Source: Polynucleobacter sp. MWH-Aus1W21 (GTDB lineage: Bacteria > Pseudomonadota > Gammaproteobacteria > Burkholderiales > Burkholderiaceae). Taken from it: a DNA stretch of 64,000 bases. This document shows positions 8,186-16,805 of the stretch, in pieces. The notes under the pieces were generated by a model, which saw only the letters and a program-made list of their open reading frames with translations, made no database searches and was not told the origin of the DNA. The stretch covers positions 1,240,001-1,304,000 of the forward strand of contig NZ_CP061287.1 in NCBI RefSeq assembly GCF_018687275.1, in the 5' to 3' direction. The position numbers were made by a program, and so were the translations under genes. Positions within the stretch are counted from its first letter, which is position 1. Every line of letters starts with the position of its first letter.

Positions 8186-9311
8186 CGGAGTAGCCTTTAG
8201 CAATGACCTCCTTAACGCGACTGATATTTGGCGTGATTCCAACTCCGCTAACTGCGAGCTGGCTCGCCTCTATATGTCCATTTATCGCCGTCAACGGGTT
8301 ATCACAGATATCCACCTGCAGATACTGATTTGACATGCTAAATCCCCAAGCCACATTGCCAACAGCAAAGCCGAGAGATGCGGTAGCTGCAACTGACAAT
8401 GATGTTTCAGCAACTTTGCATGCCAAATTCAATGCCAACTTATGCTTTGTAAGTAGCTTAGCGCACTCCAGAGCGGGAATAAGCCCACCCGTTTTAATGA
8501 GTTTTAAGCTTGCTCCATTAAATGCATTTGCCTCAATAAACTCCTCAAGCTCCTTGATGCCGTGGATAGATTCATCAAGACCGATTGGAAGGGGTGATCG
8601 TCTTTTAAGCTCCACGAAATCACTCATCGGCAAGTCCGCAGGAATTAACTGCTCAACAAAGGTGAGTCGAGCAGCCTCTGTCGACTCACAAAAACGAATC
8701 GCATCAGCCAGCTTGAGGGCGCAGTTGGCATCTACAGAAACAATATCGCCCTCAAGAAAATCGCACAGCACATTTACTCGATGGAGATCCTCTTCTAAAG
8801 AGAGTGAGCCGATTTTAATTTTCCAGTGCTTAAAGCCTAATTCACGTAACGCTTTTGCATCACTTAGCTCCTTATCTAAAGATCCACCCAGCATACGCAA
8901 TATAGGGATTGGGGCTGGTGATGTTGACTTCCCTTCATTGACACCCAAGAATTTCCATAGTGGTATTGATGCCTCTTGTGTATACAAATCTAAGAGCGCC
9001 ATCTCCAAACATGATTTTGCAGATGCATTTGAATACAAAATGGCATTAAAAATTTCTGCGAAACCATCTGGAGATTCCCAATCTACTTGTACAGCCTTTT
9101 CCACCAAGTATTTAAGACTGCCAACTAAGCTGTCTAAGGTTTCACCAGTCATTAAGGGCGCAACAGACGCTTCACCCCAACCCTGTCTACCTTGCTCATC
9201 AGTTAGACAAAGTAAAACTGTTTTCGCATCAGCAACAATCTCTCGAGACATTTTGATAGGTTCAATCAGAGGAATCGAAAGAGGATAGATTTTAGCGTTC
9301 TGGATTTTCAT
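8172..9311 (-). CDS. Mandelate racemase/muconate lactonizing enzyme family protein (MLE subgroup)
   Basis: A 379-residue enolase-superfamily protein. The MLE-subgroup active-site pattern is visible: KIKIG (K-x-K acid/base pair), metal ligands in SVDANCA, VEQLIPAD and GLDES, and a second catalytic lysine in LKLIKTGG. Members lactonise muconates, epimerise dipeptides or racemise N-acyl amino acids, so the reaction cannot be fixed. It is convergent with the dehydrogenase gene (14-base overlap) and divergent from the Bug gene at 9372, leaving a 60-base shared promoter region. A 317-residue open frame on the opposite strand is a shadow. Confidence 0.88.
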   Translation of the reverse strand: MKIQNAKIYPLSIPLIEPIKMSREIVADAKTVLLCLTDEQGRQGWGEASVAPLMTGETLDSLVGSLKYLVEKAVQVDWESPDGFAEIFNAILYSNASAKSCLEMALLDLYTQEASIPLWKFLGVNEGKSTSPAPIPILRMLGGSLDKELSDAKALRELGFKHWKIKIGSLSLEEDLHRVNVLCDFLEGDIVSVDANCALKLADAIRFCESTEAARLTFVEQLIPADLPMSDFVELKRRSPLPIGLDESIHGIKELEEFIEANAFNGASLKLIKTGGLIPALECAKLLTKHKLALNLACKVAETSLSVAATASLGFAVGNVAWGFSMSNQYLQVDICDNPLTAINGHIEASQLAVSGVGITPNISRVKEVIAKGYSVIQC

Positions 9312-9371
9312 TTTTTGATTTACTAGGAATTTTTACGCACTATATATTTTAAAAAATTAAGGAGACGATAC

Positions 9372-10334
9372 ATGAGAAAAATTATTTTGACACTGTCAGT
9401 TTTAGGCGCTCTGTTACCTGCTGTAGTAAATTCACAAAGCTACCCCACTCAAGCCATCAAGTTAATTATTCCATTTGCTGCAGGTGGCCCATCAGATGTC
9501 TTAGCACGTGGATTTACACCAAAATTAGGGGAAAGCCTAGGTCAGCCCATCATTATTGAAAATAAACCGGGGGCTGGCGCCAATCTTGCCGCCGAATATG
9601 TTGCTAATTCAAAAAGTGATGGGTACACACTGTTTCTAATGATGGTAGGTACTCAAGCCATCAATGAAACCTTGTACAAAAAATTAAACTACAACGTCGT
9701 TAAAGACTTCTCTCCAATATCCTTGGTAGCATCATCATCCCTGATGCTGGTGGCAAACCCCTCGGTTCCAGTAAAGACTGTTCCTGAACTTATTGCCTAT
9801 GAAAAAGCCAATCCAGGGAAAGTGAGCTTTGGATCTTCTGGTGCAGGTACCCCATTACATCTCGCTGGAGAGCTCTTTAATACACAGGCTGGTACAAACA
9901 TTTTGCATGTGCCATACAAAGGTGCGGCACCAGCATTGACAGATGTTTTAGGTGGTCAAATTCAAACCGCCATTGTAGGTACGCCTGCAGCATTGCCCTA
10001 TGTCAAATCTGGAAAGTTAACTGGGCTTGGGGTAACAAGTCTAAAGCGTGGCTCAAATGCTCCTGAGATTCCTGCGATTGCTGAAACCTTGCCAAAATTT
10101 GAAGTTGAATTGGTTTATGCCATTGTTGCTCCAGCCAGCACTCCAAAAGCAATTGTGGATAAGCTCAACTCCCAGTTAATTAGCGTGCTAAATAATCCTG
10201 AAATCAAGACGCAATTAAACTCCAAGGGCTTTGATGTCGTCACAAGCACCCCAGCCCAAACAGCAGACTACATTAAGTCTGAAGTTGTTAAATGGGGTCC
10301 GATTGTGAAAAAATCAGGCGCCAGTGCTGAGTAA
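9372..10334 (+). CDS. Bug-family tripartite tricarboxylate-type substrate-binding protein
   Basis: A 320-residue secreted binding protein with a signal peptide (residues 1 to about 22, ending VNSQS), then YPTQAIKLIIPFAAGGPSDV, the IENKPGAGANLAAEYVA loop, SDGYT and HVPYKGAAPALTDVLGGQ. AAGGAG lies 8 bases before the ATG. It is followed after 27 bases by the UxaA-type dehydratase, so the two are probably co-transcribed and the Bug ligand is likely the dehydratase substrate or its precursor. It differs clearly in sequence from the Bug protein at 3384, arguing against a recent duplication. Confidence 0.92.
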   Translation: MRKIILTLSVLGALLPAVVNSQSYPTQAIKLIIPFAAGGPSDVLARGFTPKLGESLGQPIIIENKPGAGANLAAEYVANSKSDGYTLFLMMVGTQAINETLYKKLNYNVVKDFSPISLVASSSLMLVANPSVPVKTVPELIAYEKANPGKVSFGSSGAGTPLHLAGELFNTQAGTNILHVPYKGAAPALTDVLGGQIQTAIVGTPAALPYVKSGKLTGLGVTSLKRGSNAPEIPAIAETLPKFEVELVYAIVAPASTPKAIVDKLNSQLISVLNNPEIKTQLNSKGFDVVTSTPAQTADYIKSEVVKWGPIVKKSGASAE

Positions 10335-10361
10335 TTTACATATATACATTGAAAGATAGTA

Positions 10362-11909
10362 ATGATTGAAACTTCTGAGAAAAAGCTAGCTGGCCCCATT
10401 ATTCGCCTTCACCCTAACGATAATGTGGTTGTGGCTCGCATTGATGTTGCCATTGGTGAATCTGTCCCTAGCGAAAACTTTACTAGCCGTAGTCAAGTTC
10501 CAGCTGGCTACAAAATCGCAGCCAAGAAAATACTCAAAGGCGAGCCGATTCTCAAATATAACGTGACGGTTGGTTTTGCCAATACGGATATTGAGCCAGG
10601 CATGATGGTTCATAGCCACAACACGGAGTTTAGGGAGTTTGATCGAGACTATGCCTATGCAAGTGAATACAAGCCTACCAAGCTACTTCCCGAGTCAGAG
10701 CGCGCGACATTCCAGGGCTATGTCAGATCGAACGGCAAAGTGGGAACACGTAATTTCATTGGCATTCTTTCAACCGTTAATTGCTCTGCAACAGTAGTTA
10801 ACAAAATTGCTGAATGGTTTACTCCTGAGCGCTTAAAAGATTTTCCAAATATTGATGGCGTTGTCGCTTTCAGCCACGGGATCGGCTGCGGAATGGAAAT
10901 GAGTGGTGAACCGATGCAACTGCTGCGGAGAACTATGGCGGGATATGCGCAGCATCCTAATCTTGCGGCAGCGCTCATTATTGGACTTGGGTGTGAGCGT
11001 AATCAACTGAAAGGATTAATGGAGCAAGAGAGCCTTAAAGAAAACTCCACCCTGCATACTTTCATCATGCAAGAAACTGGCGGTACGCGTAAAACGATTG
11101 AAGCAGGTATTGAAGCAGTTAAAGCCCTCTTACCAGAAGCCAACAAAGTAAAACGTCAGACTGTCTCTGCAAGTCACTTGTGTGTGGGCTTGCAGTGCGG
11201 CGGCTCAGACGGCTTTTCTTCCATTACCGCCAACCCTGCCTTAGGTGCGGCGATTGATATCCTGGCTCGCCATGGTGGAACCGGAATTCTCTCGGAGACA
11301 CCAGAAATTTATGGCGTAGAGCACACCCTCACCCGCAGAGCTGCTAGCAAAGAAATTGGTGAAAAACTGATTAAACGAATTCGCTGGTGGAAGGACGAAT
11401 ACTCGGTTGGGCGAGATGTACAAATTAATGGGCAAGTTAGTCCAGGCAATCAAATTGGTGGTCTAGCCAACATCTTTGAAAAATCACTTGGTTCTTCAAT
11501 GAAAGGTGGCACCGGCCCCCTAATGGAAGTCTATCGCTATGCAGAGCCTGTAACTGCTAAAGGCTTTGTGTTTATGGATACGCCTGGATTTGATCCTGTC
11601 TCCGCTACTGGTCAGATTGCTGGTGGTGCCAACCTGATCGCTTTTACAACAGGACGTGGCTCCATGTTTGGCTCAAAACCAGCGCCATGCATCAAGCTGG
11701 CTACCAATACCCCAATGTATCAACGCCTGACTGAAGATATGGACATCAATTGCGGAGAAATCCTCGATGGCACAGTCTCTGTTCAGGAAATGGGTCAGCG
11801 CATCTTTGAGCTTTTCTTACGCACTGCCTCTGGGGAACCTTCTAAGAGCGAGCTACTAGGGCTTGGAGATTATGAATTTGTACCGTGGCAAATTGGAGTT
11901 ATGAGCTAA
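10362..11909 (+). CDS. UxaA-family sugar-acid dehydratase (altronate/galactarate dehydratase type)
   Basis: A 515-residue protein with an N-terminal SAF domain (residues about 12-95) and a UxaA/GarD catalytic region: GYVRSNGKVGTRNFIGIL, FSHGIGCGMEM, GLGCERNQL, LQCGGSDGFSSITANPALG and AFTTGRGSMFG. UxaA enzymes are iron-dependent dehydratases of altronate or galactarate that give 2-keto-3-deoxy acids. Family length (about 495-525) fits a fused, full-length enzyme. The conserved Cys and His residues are present. It differs from the GarD-like gene at 55871, so a different diastereomer is likely. A terminator follows the stop. Confidence 0.88.
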   Translation: MIETSEKKLAGPIIRLHPNDNVVVARIDVAIGESVPSENFTSRSQVPAGYKIAAKKILKGEPILKYNVTVGFANTDIEPGMMVHSHNTEFREFDRDYAYASEYKPTKLLPESERATFQGYVRSNGKVGTRNFIGILSTVNCSATVVNKIAEWFTPERLKDFPNIDGVVAFSHGIGCGMEMSGEPMQLLRRTMAGYAQHPNLAAALIIGLGCERNQLKGLMEQESLKENSTLHTFIMQETGGTRKTIEAGIEAVKALLPEANKVKRQTVSASHLCVGLQCGGSDGFSSITANPALGAAIDILARHGGTGILSETPEIYGVEHTLTRRAASKEIGEKLIKRIRWWKDEYSVGRDVQINGQVSPGNQIGGLANIFEKSLGSSMKGGTGPLMEVYRYAEPVTAKGFVFMDTPGFDPVSATGQIAGGANLIAFTTGRGSMFGSKPAPCIKLATNTPMYQRLTEDMDINCGEILDGTVSVQEMGQRIFELFLRTASGEPSKSELLGLGDYEFVPWQIGVMS

Positions 11910-11933
11910 GTAGACCTCAAACGCTCATTGATC

Positions 11934-11959
11934 AAAAACGGGCCCTGCTCCCGCTTTTT
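11934..11959 (+). terminator. Rho-independent terminator after the UxaA-type gene
   Basis: CGGG (11939-11942) and CCCG (11950-11953) form a short GC stem with a 7-base loop, preceded by five A and followed by C and five T. It lies about 30 bases after the stop at 11909. Confidence 0.65.
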
Positions 11960-12039
11960 CTTTGCCTACAAGTGGATTGAAATCAGCTCAGACAACTGTA
12001 GAATTGAACTTATTGATTCACAAGGACTGAAGCGAGCAT

Positions 12040-13020
12040 ATGAAATTCAGGGATTACTATGAAACACTCGGTGTTGCACGCGGTGCTACCGAAGCAGAAA
12101 TCAAATCAGCTTATCGCAAGCTGGCACGCAAATACCATCCGGACGTCAACAAAGAGGCTGGCGCTGAAGAGCAGTTCAAGCAAATCGGTGAAGCTTATGC
12201 CGTTTTAAAAGACACTGAAAAACGTGCAGCCTATGATCGTTTTGGCGAGAATTGGAAAAACGGTCAAGACTTCACCCCTCCCCCTAATTGGAATGAAGGC
12301 TTTGAATATTCTGATGCTGGCTTTGGTGGCGGTCATCCAGGTTATGGCGGCGGCTTTGAGGGTGATCAAAGTGAATTCTTTGAATCACTCTTTGGTAGAG
12401 GCAAACATCGCCAAGGTGGACGTGGTGGAAATAGTCGTCAGGGCATGAACTTCAAAGGCCAAGATCACCATGCCAAAATCTTGATTGATCTCGCAGATGC
12501 TTATAACGGCGCCAAACGCACCATTGCCTTACACATGCCTACACAAGATGCGAGTGGTCATGTCAGCACGCAAGAGCGCAAGTTAGACGTCAGCATTCCC
12601 AAAGGTATTAAAGCCGGTCAAAACCTGCGCCTTTCTGGCCAAGGTGGTCTTGGTATGGGCGAAGGCTCTGCTGGTGATCTCTATTTAGAAATCGACTTTC
12701 ATCCAAACCCCATCTATCGCGTAGATGGCAAGGATGTATTTATTGACATTCCTTTGGCACCATGGGAAGCGGCTTTAGGCACAACAGTCAATGTACCTAC
12801 TCCAGCTGGCAGCACTCTGGAATTAAAAATCCCAGCAGGAACAGTAGCAGGTCGCAAGATGCGCCTGAAAGGTAAAGGCATTCCTAGTGCTGAACCGGGT
12901 GATTTATATGTTGTCCCTACGATTGCCCTGCCACCAGCACAAACTGATGCTCAAAAAGAAGCCTATCAAAACTTTGAGAAGGCTTTTGATTTCAACCCTA
13001 GATCTCACTTGAAGGGATGA
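12040..13020 (+). CDS. cbpA: Curved DNA-binding protein CbpA (DnaJ-class co-chaperone)
   Basis: A 326-residue J-domain protein. The J domain (residues about 4-68) includes the HPD motif in RKYHPDVNK; a Gly/Phe-rich linker follows (residues 80-140), then two C-terminal substrate-binding domains without the zinc-finger region of DnaJ. This architecture is that of CbpA, which stimulates DnaK and binds curved DNA in stress and stationary phase. The partner modulator gene cbpM overlaps its stop by 4 bases (ATGA), as in Escherichia coli. Confidence 0.93.
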   Translation: MKFRDYYETLGVARGATEAEIKSAYRKLARKYHPDVNKEAGAEEQFKQIGEAYAVLKDTEKRAAYDRFGENWKNGQDFTPPPNWNEGFEYSDAGFGGGHPGYGGGFEGDQSEFFESLFGRGKHRQGGRGGNSRQGMNFKGQDHHAKILIDLADAYNGAKRTIALHMPTQDASGHVSTQERKLDVSIPKGIKAGQNLRLSGQGGLGMGEGSAGDLYLEIDFHPNPIYRVDGKDVFIDIPLAPWEAALGTTVNVPTPAGSTLELKIPAGTVAGRKMRLKGKGIPSAEPGDLYVVPTIALPPAQTDAQKEAYQNFEKAFDFNPRSHLKG

Positions 13021-13328
13021 TAGATATGACACAAACTAATATCACTTGGATTGAAGGCGAAGTTGTTGAGAACGAAGTTCATATGACGATTGTTGAACTC
13101 TCGCACGCATCACGCACACCAGAAGATCTCATCATGACTTGGGTTTCTGAAGGCGTACTAAGCCCTGCAGGATCATCGCCAGAAGATTGGCGTTTTAGTG
13201 GCGACTCTTTAAGAAGAGCTAAAACTGCAGCCCATCTCACGCACGATCTTGAGTTGAATGTACCTGGGGTTGCCCTAGCACTCGACCTGCTTGATGAAAT
13301 CGCTCAGCTGCGCGCGCGTTTAAAGTAA
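13017..13328 (+). CDS. cbpM: Chaperone modulator CbpM
   Basis: This 103-residue protein is a MerR-like CbpM family member: EVHMTIVELSHASRTPEDLI, then WVSEGVLSPAGSSPEDWRFS and a C-terminal helix LALDLLDEIAQLRARL. CbpM binds the J domain of CbpA and inhibits its activity. The start overlaps the cbpA stop (ATGA), which indicates translational coupling; an in-frame ATG three codons later (13026) is also possible. Confidence 0.9.
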   Translation: MIDMTQTNITWIEGEVVENEVHMTIVELSHASRTPEDLIMTWVSEGVLSPAGSSPEDWRFSGDSLRRAKTAAHLTHDLELNVPGVALALDLLDEIAQLRARLK

Positions 13329-13349
13329 GACGATTAAACTCGCGACAAC

Positions 13350-15278
13350 TTAAGATTCAGAGCGACTTAAGAGTTGCTCCCAACGCTGTAGCTTTTGATC
13401 TAAATCGGCCGTAATTTCACTCAGACGAGCTTGCATGCTCGCTGCTAACTCAGGCTCATTCTTGTACAGATCTGGATTGCTCATTGCGATCCCAATATCC
13501 GCTTGCTCAGTTTCTAGTCCTTCGATCTGCAATGGCAAAGCTTCTAACTCTTGGCGTTCTTTACCATTGAGCTTTTGAACACCGCTTTTGGCTGCCGGCT
13601 TTGCCTCTACTTTAGCCTCCACCTTTACTTCAGCCTTTACCTCTGTCTTCTCTGCTGATTTAGAGCTGGCGTTAGAAGCACGGATCTTGTCTGAACGGGC
13701 CTTCTGAATCTTCCAGTCTTCATAGCCGCCTTCGTATTCACGCCAGAAGCCATCGCCTTCATTCGCAATAATGCTCGTCACCACGTTATCTAAGAAGTAA
13801 CGATCGTGACTGACCAAGAAAACGGTGCCCTTGTAATCTTGCAAGAGCTGCTCAAGCAAATCGAGAGTATCAATATCTAAGTCATTGGTTGGCTCATCTA
13901 ATACCAGCACATTGGCTGGTCTTGCAAAAAGCCTAGCAAGCAACAAACGATTACGCTCACCGCCAGACAAGGTGCTCACAGGTGAATTCGTTCTCTCAGG
14001 CGCGAATAAGAAATCGCTCAGATAGCTTTTAACGTGTTTTTTATTGCCATTGATTTCGATCCACTCACTACCCGGGCTAATGTAGTCTTCCAATGAAGCA
14101 TTGAGATCAAGACCTTCGCGCATTTGATCAAAATAGGCAACCTCTATACGAGTGCCCATCGTTGCAGTTCCTGAGTCTGGTGCAATGGTTCCTAAAATCA
14201 ATTTTAGTAGGGTTGTCTTGCCGGCACCATTAGGTCCTAATAGACCAACCTTATCACCACGCAATATCGTAGCTGTGAAATCCTTCACGATCGGTCGATC
14301 ATAAGTCTTGCTGACATTTTGGAGGTCAGCCACAATCTTGCCGCTTCGGTCACCAGCAGAAACTGCCAACTTCACCTGCCCCATGGCATCTCTACGTTCA
14401 GCACGACTACTACGCAACTTCTCTAAACGCGCAATACGGGCAACACTTCGAGTGCGACGTGCCTCAACCCCTTTGCGAATCCAAACCTCTTCTTGGGCTA
14501 ATAATTTGTCTGCACGTGCATTTGCTAAAGACTCGGAGTTCAGCTCTTGCTCTTTTAGCACTTCATATTGTGTGAAGTTTCCGGGATAGCTACGCAGAAT
14601 TCCACGATCAAGCTCTACGATTTGAGTACAGACGTTGTCTAAGAAGGCGCGATCATGGGTAATCAAAATGACCGAGCCTTGATATTCCTTCAGCAACTCT
14701 TCTAGCCAAGCAATCGAATCCAAATCCAAATGGTTGGTTGGTTCATCTAACAAGAGTACGTCGGGCATCTCTACTAAAGCGCGCGCCAGAGCAACCCGCT
14801 TTTTGGTGCCACCAGAAAGTGTATTGATTTTCAGATCAGCCTCTAGGTGGAGGCGATCTAGAGTTTCATGAACGCGCTGTTCCCAGTTCCAACCACTTAG
14901 AGCTTCCAGCTGGGATTGCACTTCATCTAGGCGATGATGGGAAGCGTCATCCCACTCGCCAACGCTGAGCGCCTCATATTCTTCGCGCAAAGCTTTTGCT
15001 TGCGCCACACCCTTGGACACTGCATCAAAAACGGTTTCCTCAGCCTCAAAAATAGGCTCTTGAGGAACGTAAGCAATGCGCAGGCCCTGCTGATACTGCA
15101 GGAGGCCATCATCCATTTTTTCAATGCCAGCCAGGATCTTCAGTAGAGAAGATTTGCCGGTGCCGTTACGGCCAATTAAGCCAACACGTTCACCGGATTC
15201 CAGTGAAAAAGCAGTGTTTGCGAGGAGGTCAACGTGGCCAAAAGCCAGTTTTGCATCTGTAAGTACGATTAAAGCCAT
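13350..15278 (-). CDS. uup: ABC-F family ATPase, Uup type
   Basis: A 642-residue protein with two ABC domains and no membrane segments. Walker A motifs are GRNGTGKSS (about residue 36) and GPNGAGKTT (about residue 347); signatures are LSGGTKKRVALARAL and LSGGERNRLLLARL. A P-site tRNA-interaction-like linker lies between them. A lysine/alanine/valine-rich stretch (residues about 545-570) leads to a C-terminal coiled coil, the Uup C-terminal domain. ABC-F proteins act on ribosomes; Uup also influences transposon excision and DNA branch processing. Convergent with cbpM and divergent from the kinase gene at 15346. Confidence 0.9.
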   Translation of the reverse strand: MALIVLTDAKLAFGHVDLLANTAFSLESGERVGLIGRNGTGKSSLLKILAGIEKMDDGLLQYQQGLRIAYVPQEPIFEAEETVFDAVSKGVAQAKALREEYEALSVGEWDDASHHRLDEVQSQLEALSGWNWEQRVHETLDRLHLEADLKINTLSGGTKKRVALARALVEMPDVLLLDEPTNHLDLDSIAWLEELLKEYQGSVILITHDRAFLDNVCTQIVELDRGILRSYPGNFTQYEVLKEQELNSESLANARADKLLAQEEVWIRKGVEARRTRSVARIARLEKLRSSRAERRDAMGQVKLAVSAGDRSGKIVADLQNVSKTYDRPIVKDFTATILRGDKVGLLGPNGAGKTTLLKLILGTIAPDSGTATMGTRIEVAYFDQMREGLDLNASLEDYISPGSEWIEINGNKKHVKSYLSDFLFAPERTNSPVSTLSGGERNRLLLARLFARPANVLVLDEPTNDLDIDTLDLLEQLLQDYKGTVFLVSHDRYFLDNVVTSIIANEGDGFWREYEGGYEDWKIQKARSDKIRASNASSKSAEKTEVKAEVKVEAKVEAKPAAKSGVQKLNGKERQELEALPLQIEGLETEQADIGIAMSNPDLYKNEPELAASMQARLSEITADLDQKLQRWEQLLSRSES

Positions 15279-15345
15279 GGCGACATTATCGTCACTTCCC
15301 CAAAAGACGAGATATTTTGAGCAATTTCTGCGAGACTAGCCCTAT

Positions 15346-15942
15346 ATGGCCTGCAAATTAACCCCTTCTGCGCCCCGCCTCATCCTATTCGCCGGTCATG
15401 CGGGCACTGGCAAATCTACTTTGGCAAAAAAAGCCTTGCCTTTCATCATTGAAAAAACTGGGGAAGATTTTTTCTTTCTCGACAAAGATACTGCCTATGG
15501 CGCCTTTAGTGCCCACGTCATGCAACTCACTACCCAAAATCCAAATGATCGGGATAGTCCCTTCTATCTTGAAAATCTTCGCGATTGGGAATACCAAGGG
15601 CTCATTGATATCGCTAGAGAAAATTTACTCTTAGGGGTGAATGTCATTTTAGTTGGACCATTCTCGAGAGAAATTCAGAGCGGCAGAATGTTTGATGCGC
15701 TAGCACTTGGTGTGCCGCCGCAAACTACCATTCAGATTGCCTGGATTGATTTAGACGAGTCTGAAGCCAAAAAACGCATGGAGAAGCGCGCTGACCCCAG
15801 AGATGAGTGGAAACTGGCACATTGGGACCAATACACCAGGCGCAGGACAGAGCCACCTACACACGCCTTATTGCATCGATTCGATAACTCCATTTTTAAT
15901 GAAGTTTCCTTTGAGAAACTCATCGATGACATAGTTCAGTAA
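15346..15942 (+). CDS. P-loop AAA/zeta-like small-molecule kinase
   Basis: A 198-residue P-loop protein with Walker A GHAGTGKST near residue 18, an acidic DKDTAYG segment where nucleotide-kinase-type enzymes bind substrate, and an arginine-rich lid (MEKRADPRDEWKLAHWDQYT). This resembles gluconate-kinase-like and zeta-toxin-like ATPases. It lacks a partner antitoxin gene, so a toxin role is not supported. It stands alone, divergent from uup, and ends before the OmpW terminator. Substrate unknown. Confidence 0.75.
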   Translation: MACKLTPSAPRLILFAGHAGTGKSTLAKKALPFIIEKTGEDFFFLDKDTAYGAFSAHVMQLTTQNPNDRDSPFYLENLRDWEYQGLIDIARENLLLGVNVILVGPFSREIQSGRMFDALALGVPPQTTIQIAWIDLDESEAKKRMEKRADPRDEWKLAHWDQYTRRRTEPPTHALLHRFDNSIFNEVSFEKLIDDIVQ

Positions 15943-15951
15943 GTTGTAGAT

Positions 15952-15981
15952 AAAAAAATAGAGCCCCCTAAGGAGCCCTAT
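15952..15981 (-). terminator. Rho-independent terminator of ompW
   Basis: On the minus strand a 10-bp stem with two G-U pairs and a TTAG loop (arms 15958-15967 and 15972-15981) is followed by seven T. It lies 24 bases after the ompW stop. Confidence 0.85.
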
Positions 15982-16004
15982 CGCAAGACCTAAGAACTGA
16001 ATTC

Positions 16005-16637
16005 TTAGAACTTATAAGTCACACCTACAGCAGGCATCCATGGGTTCAATGTCAACTTACCAAGGTTTGTTCCGCCCTGCACTGTTGTTACATTGGTGCT
16101 CATAGTTGCATATTTAACATCCAAGTTCAAACCCCAGTTTTTATCAAACATGTAATCTGCACCGATCTGACCAACAACACCTACGCTATTTTGATCAACT
16201 TGTACGGAGTTACCTAGTGCTGGGAAATTTTGACGGTTGCCAAAGATGGTGTAATTCACGCCGACGCCTACATATGGCTTAAATGCACCTAGCTCAGTAA
16301 AGTGATATTGAACCAATAATGAAGGTGGCAAAGCAGAAACTTTACCGACATTGGAATTACCTGAGCCAGCCGTAATATTAACTTGTTGTGGATATGTCAA
16401 TACTAGCTCTGCAGCAATATTTTTTGTAAAGAAGTAAGAAACATCAACTTCAGGAATCCATTCGTTTTGTGCTTTTACATTCAATGTGGATACAGTATTT
16501 GACTGACCGTTTTGAAATAACAAGTCAACTGCACGGACACGCAGCATCCAAGGATTTTCTTCCGCTTGAGCTTGAGCCGCGATTGGAGCTAAAGATGCTA
16601 CTGCAGCCATTGCTGCTACGAGTGACTTAATACGCAT
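16005..16637 (-). CDS. ompW: OmpW-family outer membrane beta-barrel protein
   Basis: From the ATG at 16637 the protein has 210 residues; the longer frame to 16661 uses a TTG and loses the ribosome site AAGGGAAA, which sits just before the ATG. A signal peptide (residues 1 to about 24, ending IAAQAQA) precedes a mature barrel starting ENPWMLRVRAVDLLF. OmpW signatures are VSYFFTKNIAAELVLTYP, PSLLVQYHF and the C-terminal aromatic residue of AVGVTYKF. OmpW forms a narrow hydrophobic channel. Two perfect FNR boxes upstream predict induction under low oxygen, as known for OmpW in enterobacteria. Confidence 0.92.
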   Translation of the reverse strand: MRIKSLVAAMAAVASLAPIAAQAQAEENPWMLRVRAVDLLFQNGQSNTVSTLNVKAQNEWIPEVDVSYFFTKNIAAELVLTYPQQVNITAGSGNSNVGKVSALPPSLLVQYHFTELGAFKPYVGVGVNYTIFGNRQNFPALGNSVQVDQNSVGVVGQIGADYMFDKNWGLNLDVKYATMSTNVTTVQGGTNLGKLTLNPWMPAVGVTYKF

Positions 16638-16702
16638 GATGGTTTCCCTTTTTGTTATCAATTTCGATGAAACTATTTTCGAGTTGATACCAATGTGAGA
16701 AT

Positions 16703-16716
16703 TTGATGTAAATCAA
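16703..16716. promoter_or_regulatory. FNR/Anr box 1 upstream of ompW
   Basis: TTGATGTAAATCAA is a perfect match to the FNR consensus TTGAT-N4-ATCAA. Its centre is about 73 bases before the ompW ATG, so activation from about 40 bases upstream of a start near 16665-16670 is plausible. Confidence 0.8.
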
Positions 16717-16774
16717 AGGCAAAGTGCTTGAGAATTTTTTGATTGCTAAAAAGCAACACACTTATAAAGCTTAT

Positions 16775-16788
16775 TTGATCTAGATCAA
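16775..16788. promoter_or_regulatory. FNR/Anr box 2 upstream of ompW
   Basis: TTGATCTAGATCAA, again a perfect and fully palindromic FNR site, lies 72 bases (about seven helical turns) upstream of box 1 and 18 bases beyond the hemN stop. Because hemN is transcribed toward this site, the box serves ompW rather than hemN. Confidence 0.75.
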
Positions 16789-16805
16789 ATGGCTAGAGAA
16801 TTACC

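Noticed and set aside
8335..9288. A 317-codon open frame on the plus strand
   Set aside because: It lies wholly opposite the enolase-superfamily gene, which has all catalytic motifs; the frame has serine-rich, low-information composition typical of a shadow.
15346..15942. Zeta-toxin gene
   Set aside because: The P-loop kinase fold fits, but there is no epsilon-type antitoxin nearby and the gene stands alone among housekeeping genes.
16775..16788. FNR box 2 as regulator of hemN
   Set aside because: It lies downstream of the hemN stop; hemN is transcribed toward it, so it cannot be its promoter element.
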